From assembly GCA_021234155.1 (NCBI GenBank), contig JAJEKV010000013.1, positions 17,875,960-17,939,959 of the forward strand: a stretch of DNA of 64,000 nt, read 5' to 3'. Below the pieces are notes generated by a model. It searched no databases. It had not been told where the DNA came from and saw only the letters and a program-made list of their open reading frames with translations. Within the stretch, counting starts at the first letter, position 1. Each line of letters starts with the position of its first letter. This document shows, one piece after another, positions 44,995-57,100 of this stretch. Source of the stretch: Isoetes taiwanensis. Taxonomy: Eukaryota; Streptophyta; Lycopodiopsida; Isoetales; Isoetaceae. Both the position numbers and the translations under genes were made by a program.

Positions 44995-45345
44995 CTTGAA
45001 CCTCGTGCAACATTTTTAAGTAAAATGGGGTTTGGCAACTTCAATTGATATCAAATGATAGCGGCCAAACATGAAAACATGCAAATCGATATGTTTTATC
45101 ATAATATAATTTTATGCTAGAAAATTTAAGAATGCAGTTCTAGAGTGATGTAAAAACTGCCAAATTCTTCAAAGTTTGAACAATTATACCAATATAAAGA
45201 TGAATCCAGTAGTCATGAAATTCTCATAAATCCTTAAGAATCGAGTGAAGACTCAAATAGTGGTGGTATATTTTAAAATTAAAATTTCTCTTATGAGATA
45301 TATGGGTTTAAGTGACAGGGGGTATGACCAGAAATGGTCCCCGGA
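44995..45345 (+). repeat. Dispersed repeat copy 2 (pair of 30305-30705)
   Basis: Same orientation as the copy at 30.3 kb; ends with GACCAGAAATGGTCCCC, another form of the GGTCC box. Confidence 0.85.
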
Positions 45346-45483
45346 ACCCAGCAAGAACCCTTAAGACTCAGTAAATGCAGCCTGTGCACAAGAGCCCATC
45401 TGGCTGTGGATGCTATTTTGTGATTCGACACCAGATAATGGGTATGATGGTGAAACGGAGGTGGGATCTTGCCTAGCGTGGCT

Positions 45484-46125
45484 GGCCAGAAATACCATAG
45501 CCTTGTCCAGAAATACCATGGTCTTGGCCAGAAATATCATGGTGTATGGCCAAAAATACCCTGGTGTATGCCCAGAAATACCATATTAACTTACTACATC
45601 AATCTAAAGCCAGTCAAAATTTAATAGTTGTATTCATCAGAACAATTTATGTTGTCATAGCCTTAGTGATCATGGTCTTAGAAATGGTATGTCCTTGTGA
45701 AAACCTTAGAAAGACCATGGTATACTTATGGACAAGACCATGGTATTTGGCCAGAAATACTATGATAGATACTGGCCAGAAATACCATGGTATATGGCCA
45801 GAATATGGCCAAAATTACCATGGTCTTGTCCAGAAATACCATGGTATTGGCTAAAAATAGCATGGCACTGGCCAAAAATACCATGGGACTGGCCAGAAAA
45901 TACCAGATATATGGCCAAAAATACCATGATGTATGCCCAAAAATACCATATTAACTTACTACATTAATCTAAAAGCCAGTCAAAGTTTAATAGTTGTATT
46001 GATCTAAAACAATTTATGTTTGTCACAGCCTTAGTGATAATGGCCTTAAGAATTGTATAGCCTTGTCCAGAAATACTTCTGTCTTGGTCAAAAATACCAT
46101 AATATATGGCCAAAAAAACCATACA
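45484..46125 (+). repeat. Short-unit array of CCAGAAATACCATGG, part 1
   Basis: About 17 units of 14-15 bp (CCAGAAATACCATGG and variants with CCAAAAATACC) are separated by spacers of about 5-20 bp rich in TATGG and CTTGG. A higher-order unit of 365 bp is seen: TTAACTTACTACAT.. with AATAGTTGTATT recurs at 45586 and 45951. Units end in CCATGG, an NcoI-type palindrome. Confidence 0.9.
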
Positions 46126-47400
46126 TTTGGGTAGATTATTAGGGATCCCTTAACGTCCTTGGCCTCTGCATTTAGCCGTAGGATTGAATCCCAACCATCG
46201 ATTTCAAGAAGTTATACCCAGTAACACATGTGGCCCAATCTGTTATGGCCATAACATAGATGTTATGTCCATAACATCCTCTCGTTGACGTGCTATTTGT
46301 TGTTTGTATACTTTCTGCGTGGTAGATCGCAAAGGCCGCCATATAGAGACCTCCCAGGCCTCCATAGCCGGACCTCAAAGCCATAGCCGGACCTCAGGCT
46401 GACCTCCGGCTTTCTACGTGTATTTTTTTTCGATTTTAAAGTTCCAATCCGGTGTGGCGACTTCTAGCAGCCGAGCTATCGACAGCAACCATCAAGTAGA
46501 CTCCGGATCCGATTCACTTGTGCAAATCGACTCCTTTGCACCGTTTAAATCGCCTCCCACGCGGCAAATTGAATCCCCCGCTCTCCTTGTGCAAATCAAT
46601 CCCCAGCTCTAATCGCCTCCCCATTGCAAAATCTAATCCCTGCTCTAATCGGCTCTGTTTTAAATCCGAGATCCCTGCTCCAATCGCTCTCTTCGGTTCG
46701 TTTAAGAAGAGGAAATTTGTGTAATTGCAAAATTCATTATCTCTCCTAAGCTTCGACCTTCTTAGGTTGCTATCTCCAAAGAAATTGGCCGGTCGTAATC
46801 GGAGATGCTTACATTAATATGATGATGGGTGTTGCTTCAAAAAGTGAAATTAGCATGCTTGCCAGTCAAGAAAGGATCGTCTTTGCCTTTTTTTGCCAAT
46901 AATGAGCTTAAGCTATGGCGAAGTTAGAGAGTTTCTTGGAATTATTTTGCGCCGACCGTCCGTGAAGGAAGATTGAAGCTTAACCTTGATGAGCTTCAAG
47001 CGAAACTAGATTGAAGTATAGCCTAAACTGAACACTTATCAAGATCAAGGCGCTTTTGTTGCAAAATCCGACTCCACCCCTCATTGCCAAGCTTGGCTAT
47101 GGCCATCTACGCCAAATGCCTCGGCCAGGGCGTTAAGATATCGCGTCCTCCCTCGGGAGGATTATGGGCGGAAAAGTAGGTGCCCATGTGGCCCACCGAA
47201 ATCCCTCGGCCGTACTGCCAAACGGCCTCGAATTTCATGGCCACATGGCCACTTGGCCATTTTCCTGGCCCATAACTCCTCGGGAGAGGACGTTATCTAC
47301 CCCATAAGGGAGTGTTATTATAAAAACAAGCTTGTACTGAGGACTATGTCAATTTCTAAGTGGCAATAGTTGTATTGCTCTAAAACAATTTATGGTGTGG
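46126..47400. other. Unassigned region between array parts
   Basis: 46440-46720 is rich in AATCGCCTCCC and AATCC words in a C-rich stretch resembling a decayed exon, but no product can be named. The piece 47355-47410 repeats AATAGTTGTATT..AACAATTTATG from the 45-kb array. Confidence 0.5.
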
Positions 47401-47414
47401 TAACCTTAGTGGTC

Positions 47415-47815
47415 ATTGCCAGAAATACCATGTTTTTCCTAGCCAGAAATACCACGTCACTCATGGCCAGAAATACCATGTCACTCTCAGCCAGAAATAC
47501 CATGTCACCCATGGCCAGAAAAACCATGGCCAATTCCGTTCCCGCCCGCCCACCTCACGCCCGTTCAAAAGTGGCTTCCTCTTGAATGCACCTGCCCGCA
47601 GGTACCATGGACCTACAGGGCTTGTGAGAATGAAGTACCAGGGCAGCAGTACCAGGGCAGCAGACCCTGGTATGCTCGTGTGCGGTTGAACCACGCGGTT
47701 CAGATGCATGCCCGAATGGCATGCTGGGATTGATGCTTCCCATCGCACTCAGATGGGCATGGCGTGGCTGATTACGGGAGTCCGGAAATACCGACCGAGA
47801 TTTGGCCAGAAAGAC
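47415..47815 (+). repeat. Short-unit array of CCAGAAATACCATGG, part 2
   Basis: Five close units at 47418-47530, and two decayed ones at 47784-47812. GTACCAGGGCAGCA is also duplicated in tandem at 47635-47660. Confidence 0.85.
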
Positions 47816-50425
47816 CGGACTCTAAATAAACATTCAGAAATTCACTAGAATAAAGGTATTCTTTCAAAAAATTGTAGGCTATCCTGGAAAAGAATTGTCT
47901 AACCTTGTATTGTTCAATCCTGCACTTGAGAGCAAGATTTCGTCGACAACACTTTTGCAACATGATTCTCTGCGCTTCAACCAATGCCTTTAGGTTAGAA
48001 AAATCTAAGCAACTCAAATCGATTCTGTACACCTCAGAATAATATGAATACAAAAAACCAGAGTAAGCAGACAATATTCTGATCAATTTTGTCTCCTTCG
48101 TGCAGAGCAAACAAAGAATCTTCAGGACAATTGTGTCTCCTTCAGATCCTCCAAAGCGGTCAAATTCTCCCCCAATCTTCTTGAATCGAATCAATAGCTA
48201 AATAGCTTGAGATTTGGATAACTCTGCCGCTGCAATAGATTCAGGACTCCAACAAACAGACAGATTTTTGCGATCGAACAAGTACTTTTGCAACCTTATC
48301 TGTCCGCCCTGCGCTTCTGTAACCTCATACTCAGATCTGTCCACCTTGCAACTTCACACTCTGATCTGTCTGCCCTGCAGCTGCAGATTCAAAAGCACTA
48401 ACACCGACTTTCTCATTGCCATGCCATCCCTTAAAATATTGTTAATCAACACATATTATTAAACAGATGGATGTCTATTCTTACCATTTCTATCATCTTA
48501 TTTACTCAAATATGCCACTAGGATCCCAGTGTTTTATTACTCAATGTTACACCTATTTTGTTCTGCACCTACACTGTAAGTACAAACCCTCTTGGAAAAT
48601 AATGTCTTCTCATAGTGTCGAGGTCTTCTTTAGATTATAGGATCGAACATAGTCTAGAAGATCATCTACAACCTAGATAGTCCCGGCAAGCAAAGTTTTG
48701 CTATTCACAGAGTTTTGCTATTCACAGGCTGCCTACGATCTATGCAAGAGAAAAATGGATAATGTAGAAACCTAATAGCAGGTAAATATGAATTTGCAAT
48801 CTGACAATTGAATTGGATGCTCCACGCAATTCAAGAGTTTTAGGAATTACCATTTCCATCTCCATATGAAGATTCAGGTCATAATGGATCCATCATGGAT
48901 CCATCATGTGCGGTAATGAATCCATCATGTCCTGAGATAGAAGAGGATAGTGATTGTGTGCCTAAGTATGACATTGGAGAAAATGACTCCTCAGTTTCAA
49001 TTACAAAAGAAGATGGAATTGTTTTCAAAAAAAAAAAAACCTAATATATTTATGTTTTACATAAAGGAGATCAAAAGCACGAAAGAAATGTCTTTGGCTC
49101 CATCCTTCTGCTGGCCTCAAACCACAAGAATAAACCACAAGAATCCAACCCTCTAAAACTGATCAGAAAAAACTTGTTCCCCATTTTTGCATAACGGAGG
49201 CATGATTTTTGCAGAACGGAGGCAGGCCCATGTGTCCACAGCAAGAAGGAGCCATCTTTGAAACCATCAAAAATCTAAATACCCCATCCATTGGATGCTT
49301 TCTAGGGCCTGGAAAAGAGCTCTCCGGTCAGTCACGATGCCATAGCCATAGCCAAGACCTTCATTTAAGAGTTGCTGCAATGATTCAAGGCGGCATTCGG
49401 CAACTGGGTACCATTTAATCTGCATATTCTAAACTTGAACAGGGGAAGCGTTTACAATACAACCAGTATGTTCCAAACTCAAAACGGGAAATCCTTGTCG
49501 AATACCTGAAAGGCAAAGATGAAAATTGATTCTAGCATACAAAAGAAAACATAACATAAACAGGTTAATCGAAAACAGACGTAATGGAGGCAGTCTCATA
49601 CTGAAGACTGAAGAATTTGAGCATCACCACATGGATGTAAATTACACCATGTAAGATAGCTTTGTGTATAATCATAGACTGCGAAAAACATGAAGATGCA
49701 AACAAAAACTGAGGCCAAACAGAAGGAAGCGTTTAACAGATGACGCCCTGGCTGTGTTCTTAATCCTAAACCTAGAAAACAAAACCTAACCCTAACAAAC
49801 AAAACCTAACAAGGTACAAAAGCTCTTTGACGGCCAAGATGGCCCTTCTCGTCTTTTAAAAGCATCTCATCTGGACCATTGTTCCAGGCAATATGGGATG
49901 TATTATCGCATCTGGGCCGTCAGATGATGACACAATCTGGGGAATGTGCCATCAACGCAGATCCCAGCCTCCCATTCGAGGTCAGTATGGGGTCATATAG
50001 GGCCTTGATTGCAAAATAACCATTGGGGCAAGTAATCTAAATACACTATACCCAATAGAACCAGTATCCCAAGCAACATTAGACATCAAGCACATCCAAT
50101 AGAACCAGTATACCCAAATGGTATATATGGCTTTTGCTGCCTATTGCTGTTCCAATTATGTTTATTCTATGGATTCTGCGCCCACCCTTCAAAGTCGATA
50201 AGCATAAGCTGGATAACCTTTGAATCGAAACATGGGCTGTTTTTAGATTCAACTTTCAGGTAGATTTTTGCAAATCAAACTGAATATTTAGCTTTGTTCC
50301 TAAACTAAACTGGTCCTAATTTTTTCTGTGTAAGCCTGCAGTACAATCTGGCATCCAAAAGGCCCCCAATAAACACAATAGTTGAGAAATCCATCCTGGC
50401 TGCAGAGGAAAAAGGAGCCAACATC
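47816..50425. other. Unassigned region left of the LTR structure
   Basis: A few tandem words (GGATCCATCATG at 48887-48931; GCAGAACGGAGGC-like at 49192-49225). The minus-strand frame 48194-47772 (140 residues, Cys/Leu-rich, ...SENEAQRIMLQKCCRRN-like) has no recognised family. No gene is called. Confidence 0.5.
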
Positions 50426-50430
50426 ATTTG

Positions 50431-52156
50431 TGTGACGTTCCACATATTTATACGCATATTTAAGTATAAATACATGACACGTCACTATGAATAATTAATG
50501 GCACACACTATCTTCATAAGCCAAGGTTAGCTATGTTAATAATTAAATTATAAAGGTGGAAACTCCAACCAAAACCCTAATTCGAATTTAGCTAACCTAA
50601 CATAAAAGGGCTAAAATACCAAATTGGCTAATAATATTAACCAACCTAAAAGCCACCGCCCAAATCGACAAGGAGCAGTAGAGTTTCCAATTTGGGACAC
50701 CCAAATTGGGTTGCACTCCCACCCTGCCCCACCATTTGGGGCAGCCTGGAGATGGAGGAGGGAGATGTCGCTCAACCCCTCGAGGCTATTCGACCACGTC
50801 TGCCCGTAAGGATGGCCACCCGCAGGGACTGGAGCTGGGGCTATGGTTCCTAAGCTTCAATTGGGCACCCAAATTGGGCTTTTGTGCCCCAACCTCAATT
50901 AGGGGAGCAATTGGAGATGGAGGAGGAGAAGCAGCCGCCAAAGCCCTCCACAATGAGAGATGGAGTAGCCCAAGACCCGGGATGGACTGCTAGTCGTAAG
51001 AGGTTACTTTGTTGATTTATAGCATAGCCACAGGGTGTGTGTTTCCTCTCCGCGGGTTTACCTCGTTAAAGCAACCCTTGGTTGATATGGTGAGTATTCT
51101 TATCTCTAGCTCCCTCAGACATTTGCTTGCTGATGGTTTAATTGTTCTTGCTTAGTTAGCACCCGCAGATGGGGATTACGGGGTAGAGACCTCTCGAGCC
51201 CACATGTATTGTAGTATGCTCCTAGATAGAAGCCCCGTGATATCCCATTAGATGCTGCCTGGTACAAGAGACCACCTGTCATGATGCTATGGATTGGCTT
51301 AGCAACTGCAGAAGGACACGCTGGTGAAGTGGGGTGGGGTCTGCACCTAACATGTGCTGCCCCCGACCTCTACAAGGCTAGGGCCCGAGCAGCTCTGGCC
51401 ACGAGGGCCTGTATGGGTCCGGGACACTCCCTGGTGTAGAGGTGACCCCGTGATGGGGCACCTTGCACTTGAGTAGATTTAGGGTGTGAGTAAGTCTGCA
51501 CGGATGCTGGGTCACGACAAGCGGCATCGTGATTCTCTAGCTCACCCATGGAACCATCGCGATCCCTCGAAGGGGGACGCTCTCACCGCCTCTACTCCGG
51601 ACGGGCGCCATGAACCCCGAGTAGGCTCGTAGGGGTGATGAGTCCGGCGTTTTCCCGAAGGCTATAGCCAAGCCATAGTGAATCGACCTATCCGGCAGGG
51701 AAGTGTGCATGTGAGGGGCGGATGGAGTGACAACCCTAGCCGATGTTTATGCCGTATCAACGCCAGTTATACTCGCCCCGCTGATCTCTTTGAGACCGAA
51801 AGCCGCCACCATCCTCACAAAGTGAGTCCGAGCCGTGGTAGAACCGCCGGTTTGGGTGTGCGCGTTTTCCTGCATAGATGCATATTCTTTGCCGCTGGTA
51901 TTTGGGATGGATGTGCCACCGTGGTTATTTATATATGATTTATGTTCTGCTAACATTTATTCACGCTTTCCGCATTTAGGAGCCCCATTGAAGGCGCAAT
52001 GCACGACTGCGGCGTCCTCTCACTTGAGCATCTTCTTTACGATGGCCCGAAGTTAGATTCGGAAATTCCCTCGCCATGGCGCAGATGGCCATGGAGGGGA
52101 AAGTCCTCGCGATGTATACCTACCGGGTCGCATATATTCAGTGTGTGAGCGCCACA
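50431..52156 (+). mobile_element. LTR copy 1 (1.73 kb)
   Basis: Starts TGTGACGTTCCACATATTT and ends GAGCGCCACA, so the ends are inverted repeats (TGTGACGYTC and GAGCGYCACA). ATTTG lies on both sides (50426-50430 and 52157-52161), as expected for a 5-bp target duplication of a solo LTR. Inside, a TATA-like TTTATATATG at 51928. It aligns along its length with 61002-62661 but with numerous indels. Plus-strand frames inside have no family. Confidence 0.75.
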
Positions 52157-52930
52157 ATTTGTCTTGCATACAACAAGGTAATAAAAAGTTTATTATGACT
52201 GGCGTAGAAATTTTTATTAACTTAGGCTATTCATTGGTACCTACCGCATTCTTGTCGGTGATTCTACAGGAGGATTATTGAATACTTGTGCTATCTTTGT
52301 GAAAAGCTTAGCCAATTTAAAATCAGATATTGTGATGGACGCTTTGAATGTTGCAATAGTTGTCAATCGTGATCACCGCCAAGGGGCTCAAAAATATTTG
52401 TAACAAAGCTTGGAAGAAAAACCAGCGTAATTATCAAGCCGCTTATCTATGCAGCGATTCCACGCGGCCGGGTATTAATGCTGCCTTACTTATACTCAAG
52501 GCCAAGGGTCTCTTGAGAGATCTTGCACAGGTTATATTGATTCTTTTGCCCCTGCTGATGGGCAATCCAACCGATGGTGTCACGGGCACCGCCGATATGC
52601 TTCCAAGGTTAAGATTAACTCGCTGGTTGGTGGTTTAAGCTTGGTTTTACTCAAAGATGCTAAATTGTCCTTAAGAAGGAGAATTTTGTGAAATATACAC
52701 CTTAACAATCTTATAACTTATCCGCGATAAGAGCCGGAAGTATTTTACCATCTCTCGAAATGATAACCGATAATGCCTTTACCTCCGCTTCATTTACCTT
52801 TTGCGTTGCCGCCAAAACTTTCTTTGGCGGTTTCTTTGTACATTCTCGGCAGTGGGTCGGACTTCACCCCACAACACAAATAACACCCCTTAGGCTTATC
52901 CGCTTTGGTGATACCTTCTTGGCCTTGCCT
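52157..52930. repeat. Post-LTR shared segment, copy 1
   Basis: About 770 bp following the LTR resembles 62662-63465. It begins ATTTGTCTTG, then ACAACAAGGTAATAAAA, and includes the minus-strand gag end (about 52740-52930). It shows that the duplicated unit is longer than the LTR alone. Confidence 0.75.
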
Positions 52931-53730
52931 CTAAGGCCATCCTCCTTGAATCATTCTTCTTCTCATTTTAGAGGGAGAAAATCCCTAGGAAGTTCTCCGC
53001 CTTTCGGCTTCCACCAGCGTTCGGAGCCTTCTTGACTCTTTTCCCTACCCACCAGCTTCGGGCAATCTCAACAACCAACTCAAAGTCAAGAAATAAATTA
53101 CAGCGAAATGCGCGCATGGTCGCTGCGATCCCTGGTGACCATTTATAAAATATCCACGCCAAGATCCTCGGGTAGTATCTTAGGGTAGTCACAAAAGAGC
53201 TCACCGCCACATAATCCCATAGAGAATCTGCCTCGAAAGTGAGCTCCTTCACGTATGAGCGCATGTCGCCGGCCATAATACGAGGTGCATAATTCCGCTC
53301 TAATAAGTGACAAAATTCCTCCGGGCACGCAGCCTTTTTGGACTATCTTGGTGTAGGGATATGTCCCACCATGCGCACCTTCCAACTTCAAAGTGGTGGC
53401 ATACATTACCCCAGCATTTTCACCTTTCTTCGTGAAGCGTAAAATACGCCTTCATTTGATTGATCTCATCGAGATATTTACCAAAAGCATAACATCCTTG
53501 CCATAGAATTCGCATTTTTACGCCCGTAGGATTTAATCTCTTTCACCAAAAGTCTCTGTGGATTCTTCTTCACCGAGCCGCATCTTCCATGACACCCCCG
53601 AGCTACTAGTTCTTTGGCCAACCCCTGCAGCTTACCCCCTCGATGGTGCACTAGGTCCCTGGCCGCAACCTCGCGGGAGGAACACCATGATTTGCCCCAG
53701 AGCAAATGGGAACCGCCCCAAACCACCCAG
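52740..53730 (-). pseudogene. Ty3/gypsy gag, antisense to the LTRs
   Basis: On the minus strand, the region 53730-53410 has a charged N-terminal part; 53406-53143 and 53276-52968 contain gag-like blocks such as FCTSYYGR-like LCTSYYGRRHAL, YVKELTFEADS and MRAFRC. Near 52920-52870 the words KADKPKGCYLCCG give the start of a CCHC knuckle, and after a small shift TKKPPKKVLAATQKVNEAEV and KALSVIISRDGKILPALIA follow (52850-52740). The second copy (63465 to 63330) keeps the other half as GHFARECTKP. The protein would coat element RNA. Several small indels disable it. Confidence 0.7.
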
Positions 53731-54167
53731 AAACTTTCTACTACATTACTTTAAACGAAGTTCTCGGCCTTCCCTTCACCAACCCACTTCCGCGTTTTCT
53801 CAGATCAACCTTAGGTGGTGTTCGAACCGCTTCGTTGAGCCCCTTATCTCGCTTTCGGGCTTCATGGTGCTACCGACATGACCTGCTATTCTTGTAAGTT
53901 CTCACTCCTTACCGCACTCGCCGTTCGTTCCGGGTTCTATTTACATTATTAGCCGACTGCGTTAATTATATGATCGCATCTCCTTACAGAATAAGCCGCT
54001 TCAGAGCGCCTTCCGGGTGCTCCCATCCAGCCTTTAACTCGGGCAATTGCTGCTAATGAATGTCCTCGAGGGCAGATATTATGCCCCTTCTTCAAGCGGA
54101 TGCCGTGCATTTCAGGCAATCCATCAACAGATCCTGCTGGCATATCTTGCTCAGGTCTTCAACCCGC

Positions 54168-54181
54168 TGAGCTCTGATACC
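54168..54181 (-). other. Primer-binding site, initiator-tRNA-Met type, minus strand
   Basis: The plus strand reads GAGCTCTGATACCA; its complement TGGTATCAGAGCTC begins with the 12 bases complementary to the 3' end of plant initiator tRNA-Met, the commonest LTR-element primer. It is on the same strand and upstream of the antisense gag, at the expected distance. The base before it ends a stretch ...TGTGCC, so the 5' LTR of that element should run to the right from about 54183. Confidence 0.75.
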
Positions 54182-54182
54182 A

Positions 54183-57100
54183 CTGTGCCACGGCAAAAAT
54201 CTCTAAGAGAAACCCTTGCCCGCGTGTACTACGCCGATCAGTTCCGGCCCACACTGACCACGATGGCTTAAGCCAGATCCCCCTCACTGACCACGATGGC
54301 TTGCTGCTATGCGGAAACTACCACAACATACTGATCCTTCCATAGAATCTTGCCCAGATGAATGTTAATCTGGCCGCCGGGCTCAATCCGACTTTGGCAA
54401 GACACCGCTTTGGGGCCACAATCACACTCTGCCGCGACCGACCTCTATGGTCCAGCTTCTTGATCCAAGAAGACACCGCCAGCCTTGCAAATCGCCCTTC
54501 CTTCAACCGCATCCAAACTCGTGAATCCATCCACCTTTCTCCGTGACTTTATAATCCTTAACTCTAAAGTTCACCGTAGCCCCTATGGTCAAAACCAAAC
54601 CAGTTTTGACCATCCAACCGTTTCTGCATAAAATAATAGATTCGCAGCCGATCCCATAACACGCATCTTATTCAAATCTGTTTATAACAACAAGTTTTGC
54701 CCCACCAAATCATTTTCCGCCATGTGTACATTAAACATTACCCATTTAATATAAATTTAACTAATTATTTCCTCATTCTTAATATTTTAACCCTTAATAC
54801 TAACATACCCCAGTCATATTAACATGGATCTTCCATCGCACGGGACTTCCGTTCTTCCGCACTAATACTTAGTAATATTAGTGCTCCCCTAGCGAACCAT
54901 TACCCGCCTAGCAATTATTACTAATTCCATAGACTCCTAAGTTACTAACATGGCCTATTAAATCTAAAGATTTGTAAATAAGCATCTATTCCATATATTT
55001 AAATTAGAGGTTTTGGTAAAACTGGTGGAGGTACACAACTCTCCTCGCCTATAGCCACCGAGTAAGCGCCTTTGCCATAGCCAAGGGGAGCTTCCAATTC
55101 TCTCTCTCAGCCATAGTCGCAACCGGATAACCTGCTAATCATATATAAAGTTAGTATCCCCTAGGAATAAACCTACCAAATGACGACGTAATTCCAGCAA
55201 GCAAGTCCGCCAACTTGTTATGAGACAACATCAACTCACTTGGTGGGACTAATTCTAACTTAATTAACAACGACAGCAACTTTCTAGAATAGCAGTCATA
55301 TTATATCCTTGATATTCTTTAGCGACGGGTAATAATAATTCACATCGTATGCTCTAATTTATATAACTTTAATTACATATTTCTTTCCTTTGGTAGATGC
55401 CTTAATAACACAATTTCTTCCTCTAGCCTTTGCCATCATTCAATCTATACTACATTCATATAAGCTTTATCTTAGACCTTTTATTCGACGTTATATATGT
55501 AATATGTTATAAACATAACTATACTCACTGCTGTTCTCTCTAGTGTCTAAACCTTGCCTTATCTCAATTCCTCGTGACAAAAGATTTCTTTCGCTTCAAA
55601 TCCGGGGACTCCGCCCATGCGCCACCTCTAGACCATGGGTAGCTTTAATCCTACCACCCCTCACTACTTTTCTCAATGATCGTGGTTCTTTTTTATGGAC
55701 CACATTTTCCTGCACTACCTGCATAAACTCGAATAATGTGAGGTGAGGTGCCTCGTGGTTAGAACCCCATATAATAATCTCTCAACACTTTGTGCCAAAC
55801 TTCACCGCCTATATGGATGTGGATAATTATTCAGGCTACTAACACGCCTACAAGTGACAACCGCTCGCCTTCTTTAGGAGTGTTCTCCGCATATTCCGCA
55901 ATGCCACCTAACCATTGTTGATTACTCACCTCCTTTCTAGGGTACCTAGATAAGGTCCGGAAAGCAAAATGTTCAAACCATTATTTTAATACCTAAACAT
56001 CTTTAGGTTCTCGGGTAAATGAACTTACATATTCCAAAGGATTATATGAATTTCCCAAAGGGATGTGGGCAAGCATCTCACCCAAAGACCCCTCAAGATA
56101 GGCTCTCCTCTATCTCGTAGATCTGTGTTCGTTCTCGGGGTCCGGCCATATGTCCTCATGGACGCTTACCAATATGGTACACATGACGATAACAAGTATC
56201 TACCCATTCATCTGCTTTAAAAAGGGGTCCTTGGTGAACTCAATTCACCTCATGTTGTCCTAAGACATGCAAGTCTTCCCCAAGCCATGCACCAAATCTT
56301 AAAAGAGTTTTCCAGCTCTTGCCGCTTTCAAGGTTAATGTATACCTTTTGCATGTTAGCAAAGACTACCCTTCTCTTCTTCTTCAATATGTGTTTCTATC
56401 GCCTATGATATGCCACAACAGACACATTTCACCCTTTGGTCGTGGACCTTATTCAAGACCCATTTGCATCTTTTATGTGACTATTAATCGCCTTTGTGGC
56501 TTCTAAGCCGCTACTATATGTTCCTTTACATTCTTAACCCACCTATCATTGGGGTTAAGTGATTCAACGTTGTCCTACATCCTAGAAATGCTAAGTCATT
56601 ACATTCATAATGTTATGCTACCGCTTTGGCATTCCAAATGACTTAACATTCATTTAAGCCATAGTCATGCCCAAGAGCCGTGAGCCTTCAGATAAATCAC
56701 ATGAATTACCCCGAGTCATCAAGATGCCCACTGCATTTTGTGAGCCTTTCTACAATTACCTATGTTGGAGATAATCTTGACTTGTATTCATGTTCGAGTC
56801 CTATATATCCTAACTTACACTTCCATGTATCCTCGGCGCCACCCTATGTGACCCGTATGGATCATGGGAAAGCTGGGGTCCGAGGTGTCTATGCAAGACA
56901 CATTCAACAATTTAGCGGTGTGTAATCAAGTATTCAAGCATTTATCTCCGGAATTGTACTATTGTACTACTCAGCACTACCTTTTGCTTTATTCGAAAGT
57001 GCCACTACCACACATCATAATTCTAGCATGCAACGGATTTACCGGCCCTTTGCATTACTCTTCAAACGTGACTCGCAGATCCTTTTCATCGCTAACTTTA

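Noticed and set aside
46410-46724. Small Ser/Pro/Asn-rich coding exon
   Set aside because: Composition comes from AATCGCCTCCC-like word repeats; frames overlap and no conserved motif is seen.
45484-47530. CRISPR-like array of short repeats with spacers
   Set aside because: Repeat units are only 14-15 bp, variable, with very short spacers, in a plant nuclear setting and without cas genes.
49755-49812. Interstitial telomere repeat (CCTAACCCTAAC)
   Set aside because: Only one or two plant-like units in an A/C-rich stretch; too short to claim.
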